From positions 1 to 64,000 of the forward strand of contig CANNZV010000273.1 of NCBI GenBank assembly GCA_947561585.1: a DNA stretch of 64,000 bases. The letters run 5' to 3'. The first letter of the stretch is position 1, and every line of letters starts with the position of its first letter. The position numbers were made by a program, and so were the translations under genes. Positions 12,601-23,350 of the stretch are shown here, one piece after another. The notes under the pieces are model-generated. The model saw nothing but the letters and a program-made list of their open reading frames with translations. It made no database searches and was not told the origin of the DNA. The stretch comes from Caprella mutica (lineage: Eukaryota; Arthropoda; Malacostraca; Amphipoda; Caprellidae).

Positions 12601-13445
12601 TATTTTTCAATTGTCCAAATCGCGTTTAACGTAACTCATCTGTGGTGTATTTAGAGTTTCTGTACTCTGAGTTCTTCATATCAAATCAGAAGAATTCATC
12701 CAATCGAACATTTTTTACAATTTTCAGCTATGGACTGCAACTCAAATCTCGTCACTGAGTTAATCGGAAAAAAATTTTAATGACGGAAATTTACAGCAAC
12801 TTCTAATGACGGTTTCAGCCGACAGACTTTGAGAGATTGTTTAGCAAATGTTGAGATGAATTGTTTCGATTGTGTCAGGTTTATGTTTTCTCAAGATGTG
12901 ATGTAAATCAAATCGCTAAAATATTTGCGCGTTGCTTTGAAAGTTTTGGACTACGGAGTTGATTTACAACTAAGGAATGAATTACGGTTACGGAATTGCC
13001 GATGATTGCCGTACGTGGAGCTATGTAAATAGGAGGGAATTTGAATGTTAATAGGGGATGGATTGGGTTATTTATTATCTTCTCCTATATTTTCTTCTTT
13101 TCTCCCATACCTCTTCATGAAATCTTACTCTCATATATTTTTTTCTGTTGATTTATTCTAAAAAGGAAATTTTTATTCTAATATTTAAAAAAAATTTATT
13201 GCCATATCAATCAATTTAAATTAAGTATTTCTAACAATTTGAATACATAGGACATTAATTTAATTTCTATTTGCGAAGGATGAACTGAATTTCTACAGCC
13301 TAAAAATGTCTCATCTGCTTCCCAGTTGCCGGAGATCTGATTTCATAAATATTGGAATGGAGCGTCGAATTATTGAGTTGGAATATTCAGGAATACGCAT
13401 TCCTGTCCAGTCAATTGAGCTCTGGTTCAGTTGTTTATGACTTTA
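9651..13445. other. Long AT-rich interval, no gene supported
   Basis: About 3.8 kb with only short uncertain frames (10010-10404 and 11579-11776 lack splice context). A diverged direct repeat of ~40 bp (CGAAGACTTGACCTGAAT type) occurs near 12260-12296 and 12391-12434. The stretch at 12790-13030 is GC-richer but gives no convincing exon. Confidence 0.4.
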
Positions 13446-13618
13446 GGAGGTAGCAGGGATGCAAAACTGTAGTAGGGATGCAAAATTGTAGCAGGGATGC
13501 AAAACTGTAGCATGGATGCCAAACTGTAGCATGGATGCAAAACTGTAGCATGGATGAAAAACTGTAGCATGGATGCAAAACTGTAGCATGGATGCAAAAC
13601 TGTAGCATGGATGCAGTT
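13446..13618. repeat. Minisatellite, 19-bp unit, about 9 copies
   Basis: Tandem GCATGGATGCAAAACTGTA. The first three units read GCAGGGATGCAAAACTGTA, so a diverged edge is preserved at the left. Confidence 0.93.
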
Positions 13619-13830
13619 TATTGATACTTTATATTGTAATGGTTTCGAAAGGGAGATAATATATGACTAGTTTAATTTATCAGACACGATGTACATCAAT
13701 AACATCAGCTGGTATGTTATGTAACTTTATTTGATGATGTTGTTGTAGTTTATGAATAACTCTTTTTGTGTTTTTCTATATTAATTCATATATGTACTAT
13801 TTATTTTTCCCTCCTTTATATCATTATATA
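13619..13830. other. AT-rich spacer
   Basis: No feature was recognised between the 19-bp array and the next element. Confidence 0.4.
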
Positions 13831-14384
13831 CAGGTAAAGCTCTTACAACAGACGATCTTAAAACGGAAACCCCCTACAAAGGACAAAAAATAACCGTTCT
13901 AAGAGCTATACAACTCATACAACGGCCTCTTATATGCATTAACTAATATTTTATTTGACTACCAAGTAACTATTCATACATTGATTATATTCAGATATAT
14001 TAATATTTACAATCAACAATTAATGTATTGTTTTTTAGATTTTCAGTAATTTAATTTTGTTATCTTTTTCCTACTCATTTTCTTTGATTGAGAAAGTTCT
14101 ATAGGAATTTAAAAAGAAGCAACTGTTAAATCCACTGTCTTCACGTAATTCATATACCTATTTAGTTACTAATATCTTTGTTATATTTCACCTGCCTTAT
14201 TATTTCGCACATTTATAGTTCGTAAGTTATATACATATTATAAGATATTCATTAAAATTTTCATTTTAATGAGATTTAAATCCCCAACTGAAGTAAATTC
14301 TCAAGAACCGCATAGCGTCCACTAGATCCGTAGAGAGACCTCTTTTTCAGGTACATATACTGTCCGATGTACGAGCTTTACCTA
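13831..14384. mobile_element. GGTAAAGCTC-ended element, short copy
   Basis: Left end CAGGTAAAGCTCTTACAACA; right end is the inverted GTACGAGCTTTACCT. The right ~130 bp, read on the minus strand, matches the left end of the element at 26553-27692, including CGCATAGCGTCC and TACTTCAGTTGGGGATTT in inverse, so the two copies are in opposite orientation. The interior is AT-rich without a coding frame. Flanks are TATA-like; the duplication is unclear. Confidence 0.7.
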
Positions 14385-14923
14385 TAATTGAATGATTATC
14401 TTAATAATTATTTTAAATACAATGTACTTTTTTATTTTTAACTCGTATACTCTTTAAGTATTCTTCCTATTATATAAGCTTGTGTTTCTTGAATTTTATT
14501 TTTTCCTTTTATTTATAATTTTATATTATCCTTTTCCAACATAAAGTAATTCTAAGTTATTAACACAGTTAATATATCTTACACTATCCAGTGTTTTATT
14601 GAAGTACGTCTTATAATTATATTAAGATCAAGATTATTCGTTGCAGATACTGCATAATTTTTATTTTTAAGTCTCCAAAAAATTTCTTTCTTCCTAGCGA
14701 AGAAGTTAAAAACATTGTGATTATATAACTTAATTAATATTACTCTTTAGTTTTGATACTTTCTTATAATAACTTTCATATAATTAGAGCTAATTATAAC
14801 TTTAAAAAAATCTCTCATTTAATCTGTTTTGAAATTCATTTTAGTGTAACAGATATTATCTTCTGAATTCGATAGAAAATAACGAAAATACATTTTAAGT
14901 ATAGAATTGATATTTTCAATATA
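14385..14923. other. AT-rich sequence, no feature seen
   Basis: Unique AT-rich sequence up to the TA preceding the Tc1 element. Confidence 0.45.
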
Positions 14924-16554
14924 CAGTAGTGGACAAAATATAAGGGTAGGCAAAAACAACTTATCTAAATCTTTAATTTAATAAAAAGTACGAAACACAC
15001 ATTATTGTAATTTTGCACGTATTTTCATATAGAGCTCATATGTATTCGTATGAAATTTCAAAACATTTGAACGAATATTCTAGGAATAGTTCCATATATT
15101 ACTTCAAACACTAAATTTTGCTCTGGTCAAAAGTTAAGGGTAGCCATCATAAACTTTGAAATATTCGCGCATATTGGCAATTAACTTAATAATTTGTGAA
15201 TAATTCTTTACTATATCACTTCAATACATCTTCTACCACAAAACTCTACAAATTTGGCACAATATGAAGGAGTTATCCATCTTCTATTCATTCTCGAGTA
15301 ATGTCCACAATTCTTACACATTTCTTGTGTTTCTTCTCTGAGTACAGTCTCCAATTATTATCCAAACAATCTCAATTCGATTGAGGTCAGGACTCTGTGA
15401 AAGCCAGCTCATTAGAGCAATTTCTTCATCTTCTAACAGAGTCGTAACTTTTTTATCTGAGTTGTAGGGTACGTTGTCCTGCTTGAAACTCTGTGGTTGA
15501 GGGTCAGCTGCTTGTTGATAGGGGAGAGTATGATGATGAAAGAGCTGTTTTATACTTCTGCAATAACTCCTCCTCGTAGACGAATAATGGGACCAGGTCC
15601 AGCAGAAAAAATGACCACCAAGACCATCACACTACCTCCTCCAAAATTAACCATTTTCTTGACGCAGTTCAGAATTAACATTTCCCCTACTTTACGTTTA
15701 ATTTGTACTTCCCTATAAGAACCAAAGACTTCTATTTTTCTTCCATTATCACTAGAATGTACTTTCGACCACTGATAAATCGACCAAACGACATACTCAT
15801 GACAAAACACAGGTATCACTTTCCGTTTCTTTTTTGAGATTGAAAGCTTCGATGCAGGGACAAATTATTGCAAACCAACTTGTTGAGTCGAAGCGAAAAA
15901 GTAGACTGGGACACCGTACCACCAGACATGACATCTATCTCACGAAAAATTTGACCAGAAGTGTTGAAACTACCTTGCAAGCTACTTTGAAGACTTGCAT
16001 GATCTTCTCTCAGCAATGCTTTGGGAAGTCTACCATTCTTCGGTTTGGAATCAACAACTCCATACTGCTAATGTTGAGCCACAATATGTTGCACAATCGT
16101 TTTGGACCTTCGTGTGGCAATAGAAATCTCTTGCAACGACAATTAGAGACTGTATCAGAGGGTAAACTTGTGGACATTTCTTGAGGATGAATAGAAGATG
16201 GTCAACTCCTTCATATTGTGCAAAATTATTAGAATTTTGTGGGAGAAGATGTATTAGAGTGATATAGCAAAGAATTATTCACAAATTATTAAATTAATTG
16301 CCAATATCCGCGAATATTTCAAAGTTTATGATGGCTACCCTTAACTTTTGACCAGAGCAAAATTTAGTGTTTGAAGTAAAATATGGAACTATTCCTAGAA
16401 TATTTGTCCAAATGCTTTGAAATTTTATACGAATACATATGAGTTCTATATAAATATACGTACAAAATTTCAACAATGTGTGTTTTGTACTTTTTATGAA
16501 ATTGAAGATTTAGATAACTTGTTTTTGCCTACCCTTAAATTTTGTCCGCTACTG
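14924..16554 (-). mobile_element. Tc1-family transposon with ~390-bp inverted repeats
   Basis: The ends are CAGTAGTGGACAAAATATAA and its inverse (ending ATTTTGTCCGCTACTG), with TA on both sides (14922-14923 and 16555-16556), the TA duplication of the Tc1/mariner superfamily. The two arms remain alignable for about 390 bp (14924-15313 and about 16165-16554), far longer than the ~20-30 bp of minimal Tc1 ends and longer than many IR/DR-type elements. Between them on the minus strand is a transposase remnant. The arms differ by scattered substitutions, so the copy is old and probably immobile. Confidence 0.93.
15314..16016 (-). pseudogene. Tc1-family (DD34E) transposase, frameshifted
   Basis: The catalytic region is recognisable on the minus strand. 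VHSSDNGRKIEVFGS matches the Tc1 block around the first catalytic Asp, and GGGSVMV is the following conserved glycine-rich block. After a frameshift near 15550 the frame resumes with FKQDN, carrying the second Asp (codon 15476-15478), and SQSPDLNRIE, carrying the Glu (codon 15371-15373). Exactly 34 residues lie between them, the DD34E spacing of Tc1. The N-terminal helix-turn-helix part (16016 and above) is broken by stops and further shifts. The frame stops at 15314, just where the inverted repeat begins. At least one frameshift makes it non-functional. Confidence 0.9.
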
Positions 16555-16556
16555 TA

Positions 16557-17908
16557 TAATAATGATTTCAATAGATCATAAAATGATGGAGTGAAGGATA
16601 GTTTAGGATATAATCTTTCCAGTGTATCGAATATCAATCAATGAACATCCTTGTAAAATGCCACTCCAATTTTATCCTACAACTCCTAGGCTTGTAGTAT
16701 GCAAATAAGAACAATGTTCCTCTCAAATACGCAGATAATATCAATATGTTCACTCCCTTGCGACAATGGCGTCATAATTTTAAAAAAACTGTATTTTCGA
16801 GTTATTCCACATAGACAAAATCATCCTAAAATGGTCCGTTTTTGGTTAAAAAAAATTTCATAATCATAGCTCAAAATTGTATCGCTAGAGAGAGGCTAAA
16901 TGTCCTAACGATATACCATTAAATGTACGTAAATACATTATATGTACCAATACATTATAAGTACTAATACGGAACAGAGTAACATTTACATGTAATGTTT
17001 TAATACGGAACAGAATTTTATCGTGGAAACTCAGGTGGTCGGAATTCCAATTTAATTTTAATCACCCTTCCTCGTTATTGCTTAGGGAAAAAAACCCAAT
17101 TAAGAAAATAGACAAAGTAATAGAATCAATTTAGTCTCATTTTTAAAGAGGGGTTATTAAAATATCCACGTTGAAGTTATTGTTAAGTTCCGGGCATTCG
17201 AATAGTAAGATGCCTGGTTGAAACGATTCGTACTTAAAGCAAAGTCCATATTTTCTTGAAGATTAATAAAATCTCCACACGTATGGGTTCTAATTAGGAT
17301 ACATGTTTGTTCTGTAATTACAGTAGATATTATAATTATAATCCCAATTATACCTTGAAAGAAAGATGTCAATTATTACCATCAGGAACTGGAGTGAAAA
17401 TCTTGGACTTGGCAATGAAATTTTATTACCAACTGTCGTATGTCTCACCCTCCTATATTATGTATTTTCATATAAATTACGGAACAAAGCATGTGCGTAT
17501 GGGTTGCAAAATCTATTTTATCTGCCAAAAGCCTTCATTACAAATTTATTCATAATTCAATATGTATTTTAATTGGAAAATGATTATCTTGAGACAGGAA
17601 CATGGCAATTAAACTCTCATTGCTATCTCCAAATTGGCATGGACATCAATTAAAATCACAATTTGTAGCTGCATCCAATGCTGCATATTGATGAACAGAG
17701 TTGATGGCTTACTGGAAGGTACACGAAGACCTTACAACTGTCATACTCAATCGTTTGATCACTCAATATTAGCAGTAAATCACTAGAATTCTGTTTAATA
17801 CGGTTCATCATATTATCAGCGGGAACATTCTTGATCTTCTACGGAACTGAGTAGTATGAGTTGTATCAAAATTACTATATTCCGTTTGTGACATTTTCTC
17901 TTATCGAA
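16557..17908. other. AT-rich sequence, no gene supported
   Basis: Unique DNA. Short frames at 17157-17572 on both strands overlap one another and show no coding character. A duplicated GTAC...ATACGGAACAGA motif occurs around 16965-17010. Confidence 0.45.
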
Positions 17909-18156
17909 AGGTCCGTACACACGCAGGGTTTTTAAAGTCTTTCCATCAGACTTTTTGCTAAGCTCCTCCTACTTTTACAACGAGAAAATAAGAAAAAACG
18001 ATATAATTAGTTGGTATGCCTGCAGGTATCATGAATACCAACTGAAATATATAATTATTGTATCGTTTTGTTCTTACATTCTCGTGGAAAAAGTAGGAGG
18101 AGCTTAGGAAAAAGTCTGGTGGAAAGACTTAAAAAACTCTACGTGTGTACGGTCCT
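17909..18156. mobile_element. Palindromic MITE, second copy of the 7200-7462 family
   Basis: It shares the arms (ACTTTTTGCTAAGCTCCTCC at the left, the inverse at the right) and the central CCTGCAGGTATCAT palindrome with the 7.2-kb copy. Ends AGGTCCGTACACACGCAGGG and the inverse ending GTGTACGGTCCT. The right flank TTA (18157-18159) is also the left flank of the next element. The expected left TTA is not intact. Confidence 0.83.
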
Positions 18157-18159
18157 TTA

Positions 18160-19423
18160 GGGCCCCCCGCACACGAGCGTTCCATCGCCGCAACGTCAAA
18201 TGAACGCAGCCGCATGGCCAGGGCACACGAGCGTGTGCCGCAATGGAAAATTAACCCAGATGCACAGAGACTCAGAGTGACATGCAGCATGTACCAGTCA
18301 CACTATACTTAACTAGTAACACTGTAGGCTATCTAACTACACCATTTTAGCCTCAAATTAAAAAAAGTCAAGTGCAAATTAAAATTAGTCAACTTCAAAT
18401 TAAAGGAAGTGAATTTCAAATTAAAATTAGTAAACTTCAAATTTAATTTAGTGAAGTTCAAATTAAAAAAAATCAACTTCAAATTAAATAAAGTGTACTT
18501 CAAATTAAAATAGATCAATTTCTAATGAAAATAACTCAAGTACAAATTCAAACTTTCAATCTTATTTTATAAAATATCATAAATTATGAAAGATGAACTC
18601 AAGTGAAGACCAATTCAACCATCTGTTAAATCTTTGGAATAATATGAATATTCTATTGTATCCATTATACATTAACATTCGACTGACAGTTTAACAGTAA
18701 AAAAATGCGATATTTAATTTGAAATTGAACTTTTTAATTTGAAGTTGACATTTTAATTTGAAGTTGACATTTTAATTTGAAGTTGACATTTTAATTTGAA
18801 GTTTACTAATTTTATTTCGAAATTCATTTCCTTTAATTTGAATTTGACTAGTTTTAATTTGAACTTGATTTTTTTTAATTTGAAGCTAAAATGGTGTAGT
18901 CACACTATACCTTAACGGATCAAAATTTTAAAGAAATTGTTATTGGTACGTATATCGGTTACCAACACGTATCGGTGCATATTCAATCATTATTCAATAA
19001 TAATATTAATTCAAAAAGTTTATATAATTCTTAAGGGTTTGATCGATAAAGAAATACCTGAATTAACTTCTCGTTTTATTATTTCTTTGTAATAACTCAG
19101 AGACTGTTAAAATGTAGGGACAAAAGTTTCTTGCTTTTATGTTCAATAAAAATGTTTCAATCTCTATTATTTAATTACAATTACCATTGAAAGATGCGGC
19201 AACAAACCGTCCGTGTGAGCACCCACACGTAGATTATATAGAATTGACTGGTAATACGGCACTCACCAGCCGTCAAGGGAACGCAATACCCTGCGTTCAG
19301 AATTGTCCGTCTCTCTGCCGGACGGCACAGAACGCTCGTGTGCCCACATACCCGAGAGTTAATGCTTTTTTAGGGTCATGCGTCAGTCGCCGGACGGCAA
19401 AGAACGCTCGTGTGCGGGGGCCC
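18160..19423. mobile_element. GC-ended DNA element with TTA duplication
   Basis: Ends GGGCCCCCCGCACACGAGCG and the inverse ending CGTGTGCGGGGGCCC, flanked by TTA at 18157-18159 and 19424-19426. GC-rich subterminal zones contain extra inverted copies of the terminal motif (GGGCACACGAGCG near 18220; GACGGCACAGAACGCTCGTG near 19323-19342). No transposase is visible, so it is non-autonomous. TTA duplication and G/C-rich ends suggest the PIF/Harbinger or a related group (inference). A second inverted-repeat unit is nested inside. Confidence 0.8.
18336..18900. repeat. Nested hairpin with minisatellite arms
   Basis: ACTACACCATTTTAGC at the left pairs with GCTAAAATGGTGTAGT at the right. Each arm is a ~20-bp tandem array: left copies like GTCAACTTCAAATTAAAA (18350-18545), right copies the inverse, TTTTAATTTGAAGTTGAC (18712-18885). 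The arms remain alignable unit by unit. AGTCACACTATAC-TTAAC occurs both just left (18296-18313) and just right (18898-18916), perhaps a duplicated flank. Confidence 0.82.
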
Positions 19424-19426
19424 TTA

Positions 19427-19770
19427 TAGGTAGTTAGATTGTGTGAGTTTATTATAGAGTAGTTATACTGATAGTTTTAACTGTATTCCTATTATAATAA
19501 TAGCAGATATAAAAAAATTTAGACATAATTCTGGAAGAAATATATTGTCAAAATTCCAATTCATCTTTATCCAATTTCAAAATTGATATACAATTATTAA
19601 AATTATATAGCTAAACTCTATTATAAAATATAGGCTAGAGAGCTGATTTAGCAAGTAGGTATCAATAACATAAAATTGATTGTTTATTCCAGGATTTTCA
19701 CCCCTATTCCTAGGGATGACTATTCTTGCTTTTTTAAAGCTCGAATAAAAAAAAATACTTTTTTTCGTAC
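19427..19770. other. AT-rich spacer
   Basis: No feature was recognised between the two large elements. Confidence 0.4.
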
Positions 19771-20067
19771 ACACAGAGAAAGGATTAGTTGAATCAAATC
19801 ATATTTGATTTGTTTTGACTACATTTTATAGTTTATCTATGCGCCTACCTACGTGGTGAGTTACAGGTACTATTTAAAATGAGTTAAATTGACGTTGGTT
19901 AAAACAACACATATGTGAGTTGATTATTTTTAATTCCCGATGGTCACAACAACTACCTGTGATAGTCAAAACTGCTCGTGATAGTTGAACCAATTGAATG
20001 TAATGGTTAAAACAACTACATAACAAGGTTACATCAACTACATGTATATGTTTCTCCAATCACTCCT

Positions 20068-20445
20068 ATGTGTTATACCAACTACTCGTGTAGGTTATAC
20101 CAACTCCTCGTGTAGGTTATACCAACTACTTGTGTAGGTTTTACCAACTACTCGTGTAGGTTATACTAACTACTCGTTTAGGTTATACCAACTACTCTTG
20201 TAGGTTATACCAACTACTCGTGTAGGTTATACCAACTTCTCGTGTAGGTTATACCAACTACTCGTGAAGGTTATACCAACTACTCGTGTAGGTTACATTA
20301 ACTACTCGTATAGGTGATATCAACTACTCGTGTTGGTTATTTCAACTACTCGTTTAGGTTATATCAACTACTCGTGTTGGTTATATCAACTACTCGTGTA
20401 GGTTATGTCAACATCTCGTGTTGGTTATATCAACTACTAGTAAAC
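20068..20445. repeat. 22-bp tandem array near the left end of the 3.6-kb unit
   Basis: About 17 copies of TTATACCAACTACTCGTGTAGG with substitutions; the last copies diverge (TTATATCAACTACTCGTGTTGG). Related single motifs (GTTAAAACAACTACATAAC) precede it from 19900. Confidence 0.93.
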
Positions 20446-21083
20446 TAAGTAAATGTATATCAACTATTATAGTGTAAGTTGAAATATCGGTCTGGTTAGC
20501 AGTAGCCAGACTTTTTACTTAACTTTTTCAGTCACTATATTTACTTTATTAAATTATAATCTCGAGTTAGGTCCCGGTATCAATTAGATTAGACTATTTA
20601 TTTTCTAGGACCAAATCTAACATGTTCACATTTATTTTCTACTTTTGCTTCTGTGATATGCATACTATTTTAACTTTAAAAAATAATTGATCACCTAGAC
20701 CTATCCTTGCTTTTTGAAATGTTTTCGATCCGATGAATTGATATATGGTTATTAGTTGTAAATTAATAGATTAGATTGAATAAGTAACTTCATCAGGTCA
20801 GTTTATAATAAGTAGTTAGATGACGTAAATAACTTTACGTAGTGATAAATAGGTAGCCTAGATGAATTAATTAACCAGGCTAGATTACAAAAGTTTATAA
20901 ATCTTTGATATGCTGCAATTGTACTATAACTTAATTAATAATAAATTAATAATAAAGCCTTTATCTTCTAAACCATATTTTAGTGCAATTCATCTTACTC
21001 ATAGGCACTGATATAGAAATATGCTAATAGAATTACCAAGGTCAAATTGGAAACGAAATAGAAACATTTAAGTTTTAGATTTA

Positions 21084-21467
21084 TTATTTAGAAGTACAAT
21101 TTGAATTCTCGTTACTGTCTGTCACGACTATAGGTTGCCAATTCCTGAAATAAGAGATTCGTATATTAATAAATATTGAATAGAAATTCATAGTATCGTT
21201 CATATACATTATCAATTATATCACCTACTCTTTTTCCTTTTGTGATGAGATAGCGACAGCTTCGATATTCTTTTCATGTCTGGAATCCCTAAAAGCATAT
21301 GAAAAAGTAAGAGCTAATCATATTGCAAATACGTATTTAAAAAATCATCTAACATTTTCAAATACTTACTTTGACCTAGCATAATTGTTCCTGAATCATT
21401 CAAAGGAATTGGAGAGGACTCCGATGGTTGATGACGTTGATCTACTTCATCAATTCTTCTTAAAGAT
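21084..21467 (-). CDS. Three consecutive 3' exons of an unrecognised spliced gene
   Basis: Exons on the minus strand: 21467-21370, 21288-21225 and 21144-21084. Acceptors are TGAATCTACTTTCAG, TATGCTTTTAG and CTCTTATTTCAG; donors are CAAA/GTAAGTATT and GTAG/GTGATA. Phases match across both short introns (81 and 80 nt) and the frame stays open to TAA at 21086-21084, which overlaps an AATAAA. Peptide landmarks are SLRRIDEVDQRHQPSESS, then DMKRISKLSLSHHKRKKS (basic, possibly a nuclear localisation signal), then NWQPIVVTDSNENS at the C-terminus. If the second donor is not used, the frame ends in TGA a codon later. No family was recognised. It lies within the ACACAGAGAAA-ended unit and could be its protein or a host gene. 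Confidence 0.5.
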
Positions 21468-21725
21468 CTGAAAGTAGATTCAGAAAATATAGAAAACCAT
21501 ATTAATGAAGAAATGAAGAGAATTATTAACTGAGAATTTTTTCATATAGGTAAATTATTTATATAAAATGTTAAACTAATTTTAAATCTCCAGATGCAGT
21601 ATAAATTTAGCTCTAATAAATGCAATGGATGTTCCTAGCTAATCCTCATAATTTTGTTCATTATACACTCTTAATTTAGACTTTAATTAAATACCAAAAA
21701 AGTATAATATATCAAAAGGCTCACC

Positions 21726-21808
21726 TATGGTTGGAGTTCTCCCTGCTAAATTCCTGGACGGTGTTCTCCTCCGACTACCTCCCTGACGGAGTTCTCCCGG
21801 TCATAGAA
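21726..21808 (-). CDS. Possible upstream exon of the same gene, with a frameshift
   Basis: A GC-rich patch with a good donor (CATAG/GTGAGCC at its 3' end). In the phase needed to join the exon at 21467 it reads ENTVQEFSRENSNH. The 5' part reads FYDRENSVREVVGGE only in another frame, so one base is missing or extra. The sequence is a degenerate repeat of GGGAGAACTCC. A start (MSALCLEAMMVINVSEITD, ATG at 21911-21909) lies just upstream across a possible 43-nt intron. This could be a decayed gene or coincidence. Confidence 0.25.
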
Positions 21809-22124
21809 AACTAGGGTCAAGTATAGGTAAATTAGGGCACTTTAACTAACTACGGTCTGTTATCTCAGAAACATTAATAACCATCATGGCTTCAAGGCAC
21901 AGTGCACTCATGAAATAAATAGAACCTATCATAAATTGAGCTTAAATTATGATGTTCAACAATTCAATATATAGCTAAACTAATTTCAGAATGATTTTGA
22001 GACTCTCTTAATAGGGTCACAATTAGAAATTAAAGAACCGAATTTATCTGTGTAACCCTACCTATAGGTACACTAACTAGTTTTAAAATATATAGATTAT
22101 CAGACCACTTTAATTAAGATACTA

Positions 22125-22281
22125 GGATAAGTTCCGAAATATCGGACGGCTCCACATTTTCGGTCGCGTAAGAAAAACAATATTAAATTAACTTTTATTT
22201 TAATTAGTTATTAGGTAGCTATATACTATATTTCATACGTGACCGAAAATTTGAAATCGCCTGATAATTTGAAACTTACCC
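22125..22281. mobile_element. MITE, GGGTAAGTT family, diverged copy
   Basis: Ends GGATAAGTTCCGAAATATCG and the inverse ending GAAACTTACCC, flanked by TA. Both arms keep the CATTTTCGGTCGCGTAAG-type motif. It is inserted within the 3.6-kb unit and is therefore younger than it. Confidence 0.75.
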
Positions 22282-22749
22282 TATTCTGAGGAAAGCGCAG
22301 TAACTGCCTAGCCTATGTAGAAGGTATTGACACTGAAAAAAACAGCTAGGAAGGTATGATGCTTAAATAAATTAACATATAGTAATCTAGGAAATTAGTT
22401 TGGATATCAGTTTACAAACCGGAAGGCAGTAATCAAAATTTATTATTAGAAAAGTTATATACTGATAATCAGCTCTTCAAATAACTACCTATATATAGCC
22501 ACCAAACTATCAATCACCAATATTTTAGAATATTTAGGCAGACATTTATCAATTTATTAATGGAAGTAATTAATAATTAATAATCGATCGGCAGCGATAA
22601 TACTATTTAATGCATATAACGCTATTGTTTGCACTTGAACTAAAATGGTATTGATGAGCGTTCACATTCGACAAGTAACACACTTGAAACAAGATTTGAA
22701 CTGAAAAGTGATATGCGAATAAATTAGATTTGAGGAAAGCATAAGTTTC

Positions 22750-23310
22750 CACTTACTCATTTGATTGAACTCACACCTAAACTTAAAAAAAAGTAGAACC
22801 AACTCTCATAGTAAGTTAATTTATACACCAGATAAATAAGATTAACGTCTTTGTGGGTTACTTTATCACACTATGTCATAGTTATTTTAACTCTTACCTA
22901 ATCTTACAAAAAAGTAGCGCCAACTATCATAGTAAGTTAATTCATACACTGCAAAATACATTGGATTATCAGTCTTTGTGGGTTACTATAACACACTATG
23001 TCATAGTTGATTTAACTCGCACCTAAACTTAAAAAAGTAGCGTCAACTCTCATAGTAAGTTAACTCATACACCAGATACATTGAATTAACAATCTTTGCG
23101 AGTTACTTCAACACACTATGTCCTAGTTGTTTTAACATATGTTCAAACTCTCAAAATGTAAATCTAACTCTCATAGTAAGTTGATTCAATCCATAAAATT
23201 ATTTGAATTAACTATGTTTGGTGACACACACGTCATAGTTGTTTTGACACACGTGAAAACATGAATGTAGTCCAACTAACTCACGTAATAAATTGATTCA
23301 AAGCATTAAT
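22750..23310. repeat. ~121-bp tandem repeat near the right end of the 3.6-kb unit
   Basis: Four diverged units, recognisable from CAACTCTCATAGTAAGTT at about 22800, 22921, 23043 and 23166, each followed 50-80 bp later by an ACACTATGTCATAGTTGWTT-type motif. Divergence rises to the right. Confidence 0.85.
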
Positions 23311-23350
23311 TGTTGACCCATTAAATATGAGTAAACTTTTTTCTCTGTGT

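Larger units (their letters stand above)
19771..23350. mobile_element. Candidate 3.6-kb element with ACACAGAGAAA ends and subterminal arrays
   Basis: ACACAGAGAAA (19771-19781) is exactly inverted at TTTCTCTGTGT (23340-23350). Inside each end lies a repeat array: 22-bp units at the left and ~121-bp units at the right. The left array carries forms of GTTAWAMCAACTA and the right array the inverse TAGTTGWTTTAAC, so the ends are diffuse inverted repeats beyond the 11-bp termini. The interior contains the 3' exons of a spliced gene on the minus strand and a GGGTAAGTT MITE. No target duplication was made out and no known transposase motif is visible, so the class is open. Confidence 0.55.

Noticed and set aside
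15834..16184. 116-codon plus-strand frame inside the Tc1 element
   Set aside because: It is antisense to the recognisable DD34E transposase.
19187..19429. 80-codon plus frame (TAKNARVRGPL end)
   Set aside because: It lies across the GC-rich inverted end of a TTA-flanked element and its final codons are the terminal repeat itself.
22750..23310. ~121-bp repeats considered as tRNA or 5S rRNA clusters
   Set aside because: No box A/B motifs, cloverleaf or 5S-like sequence was seen; the repeats are AT-rich and part of the element end.
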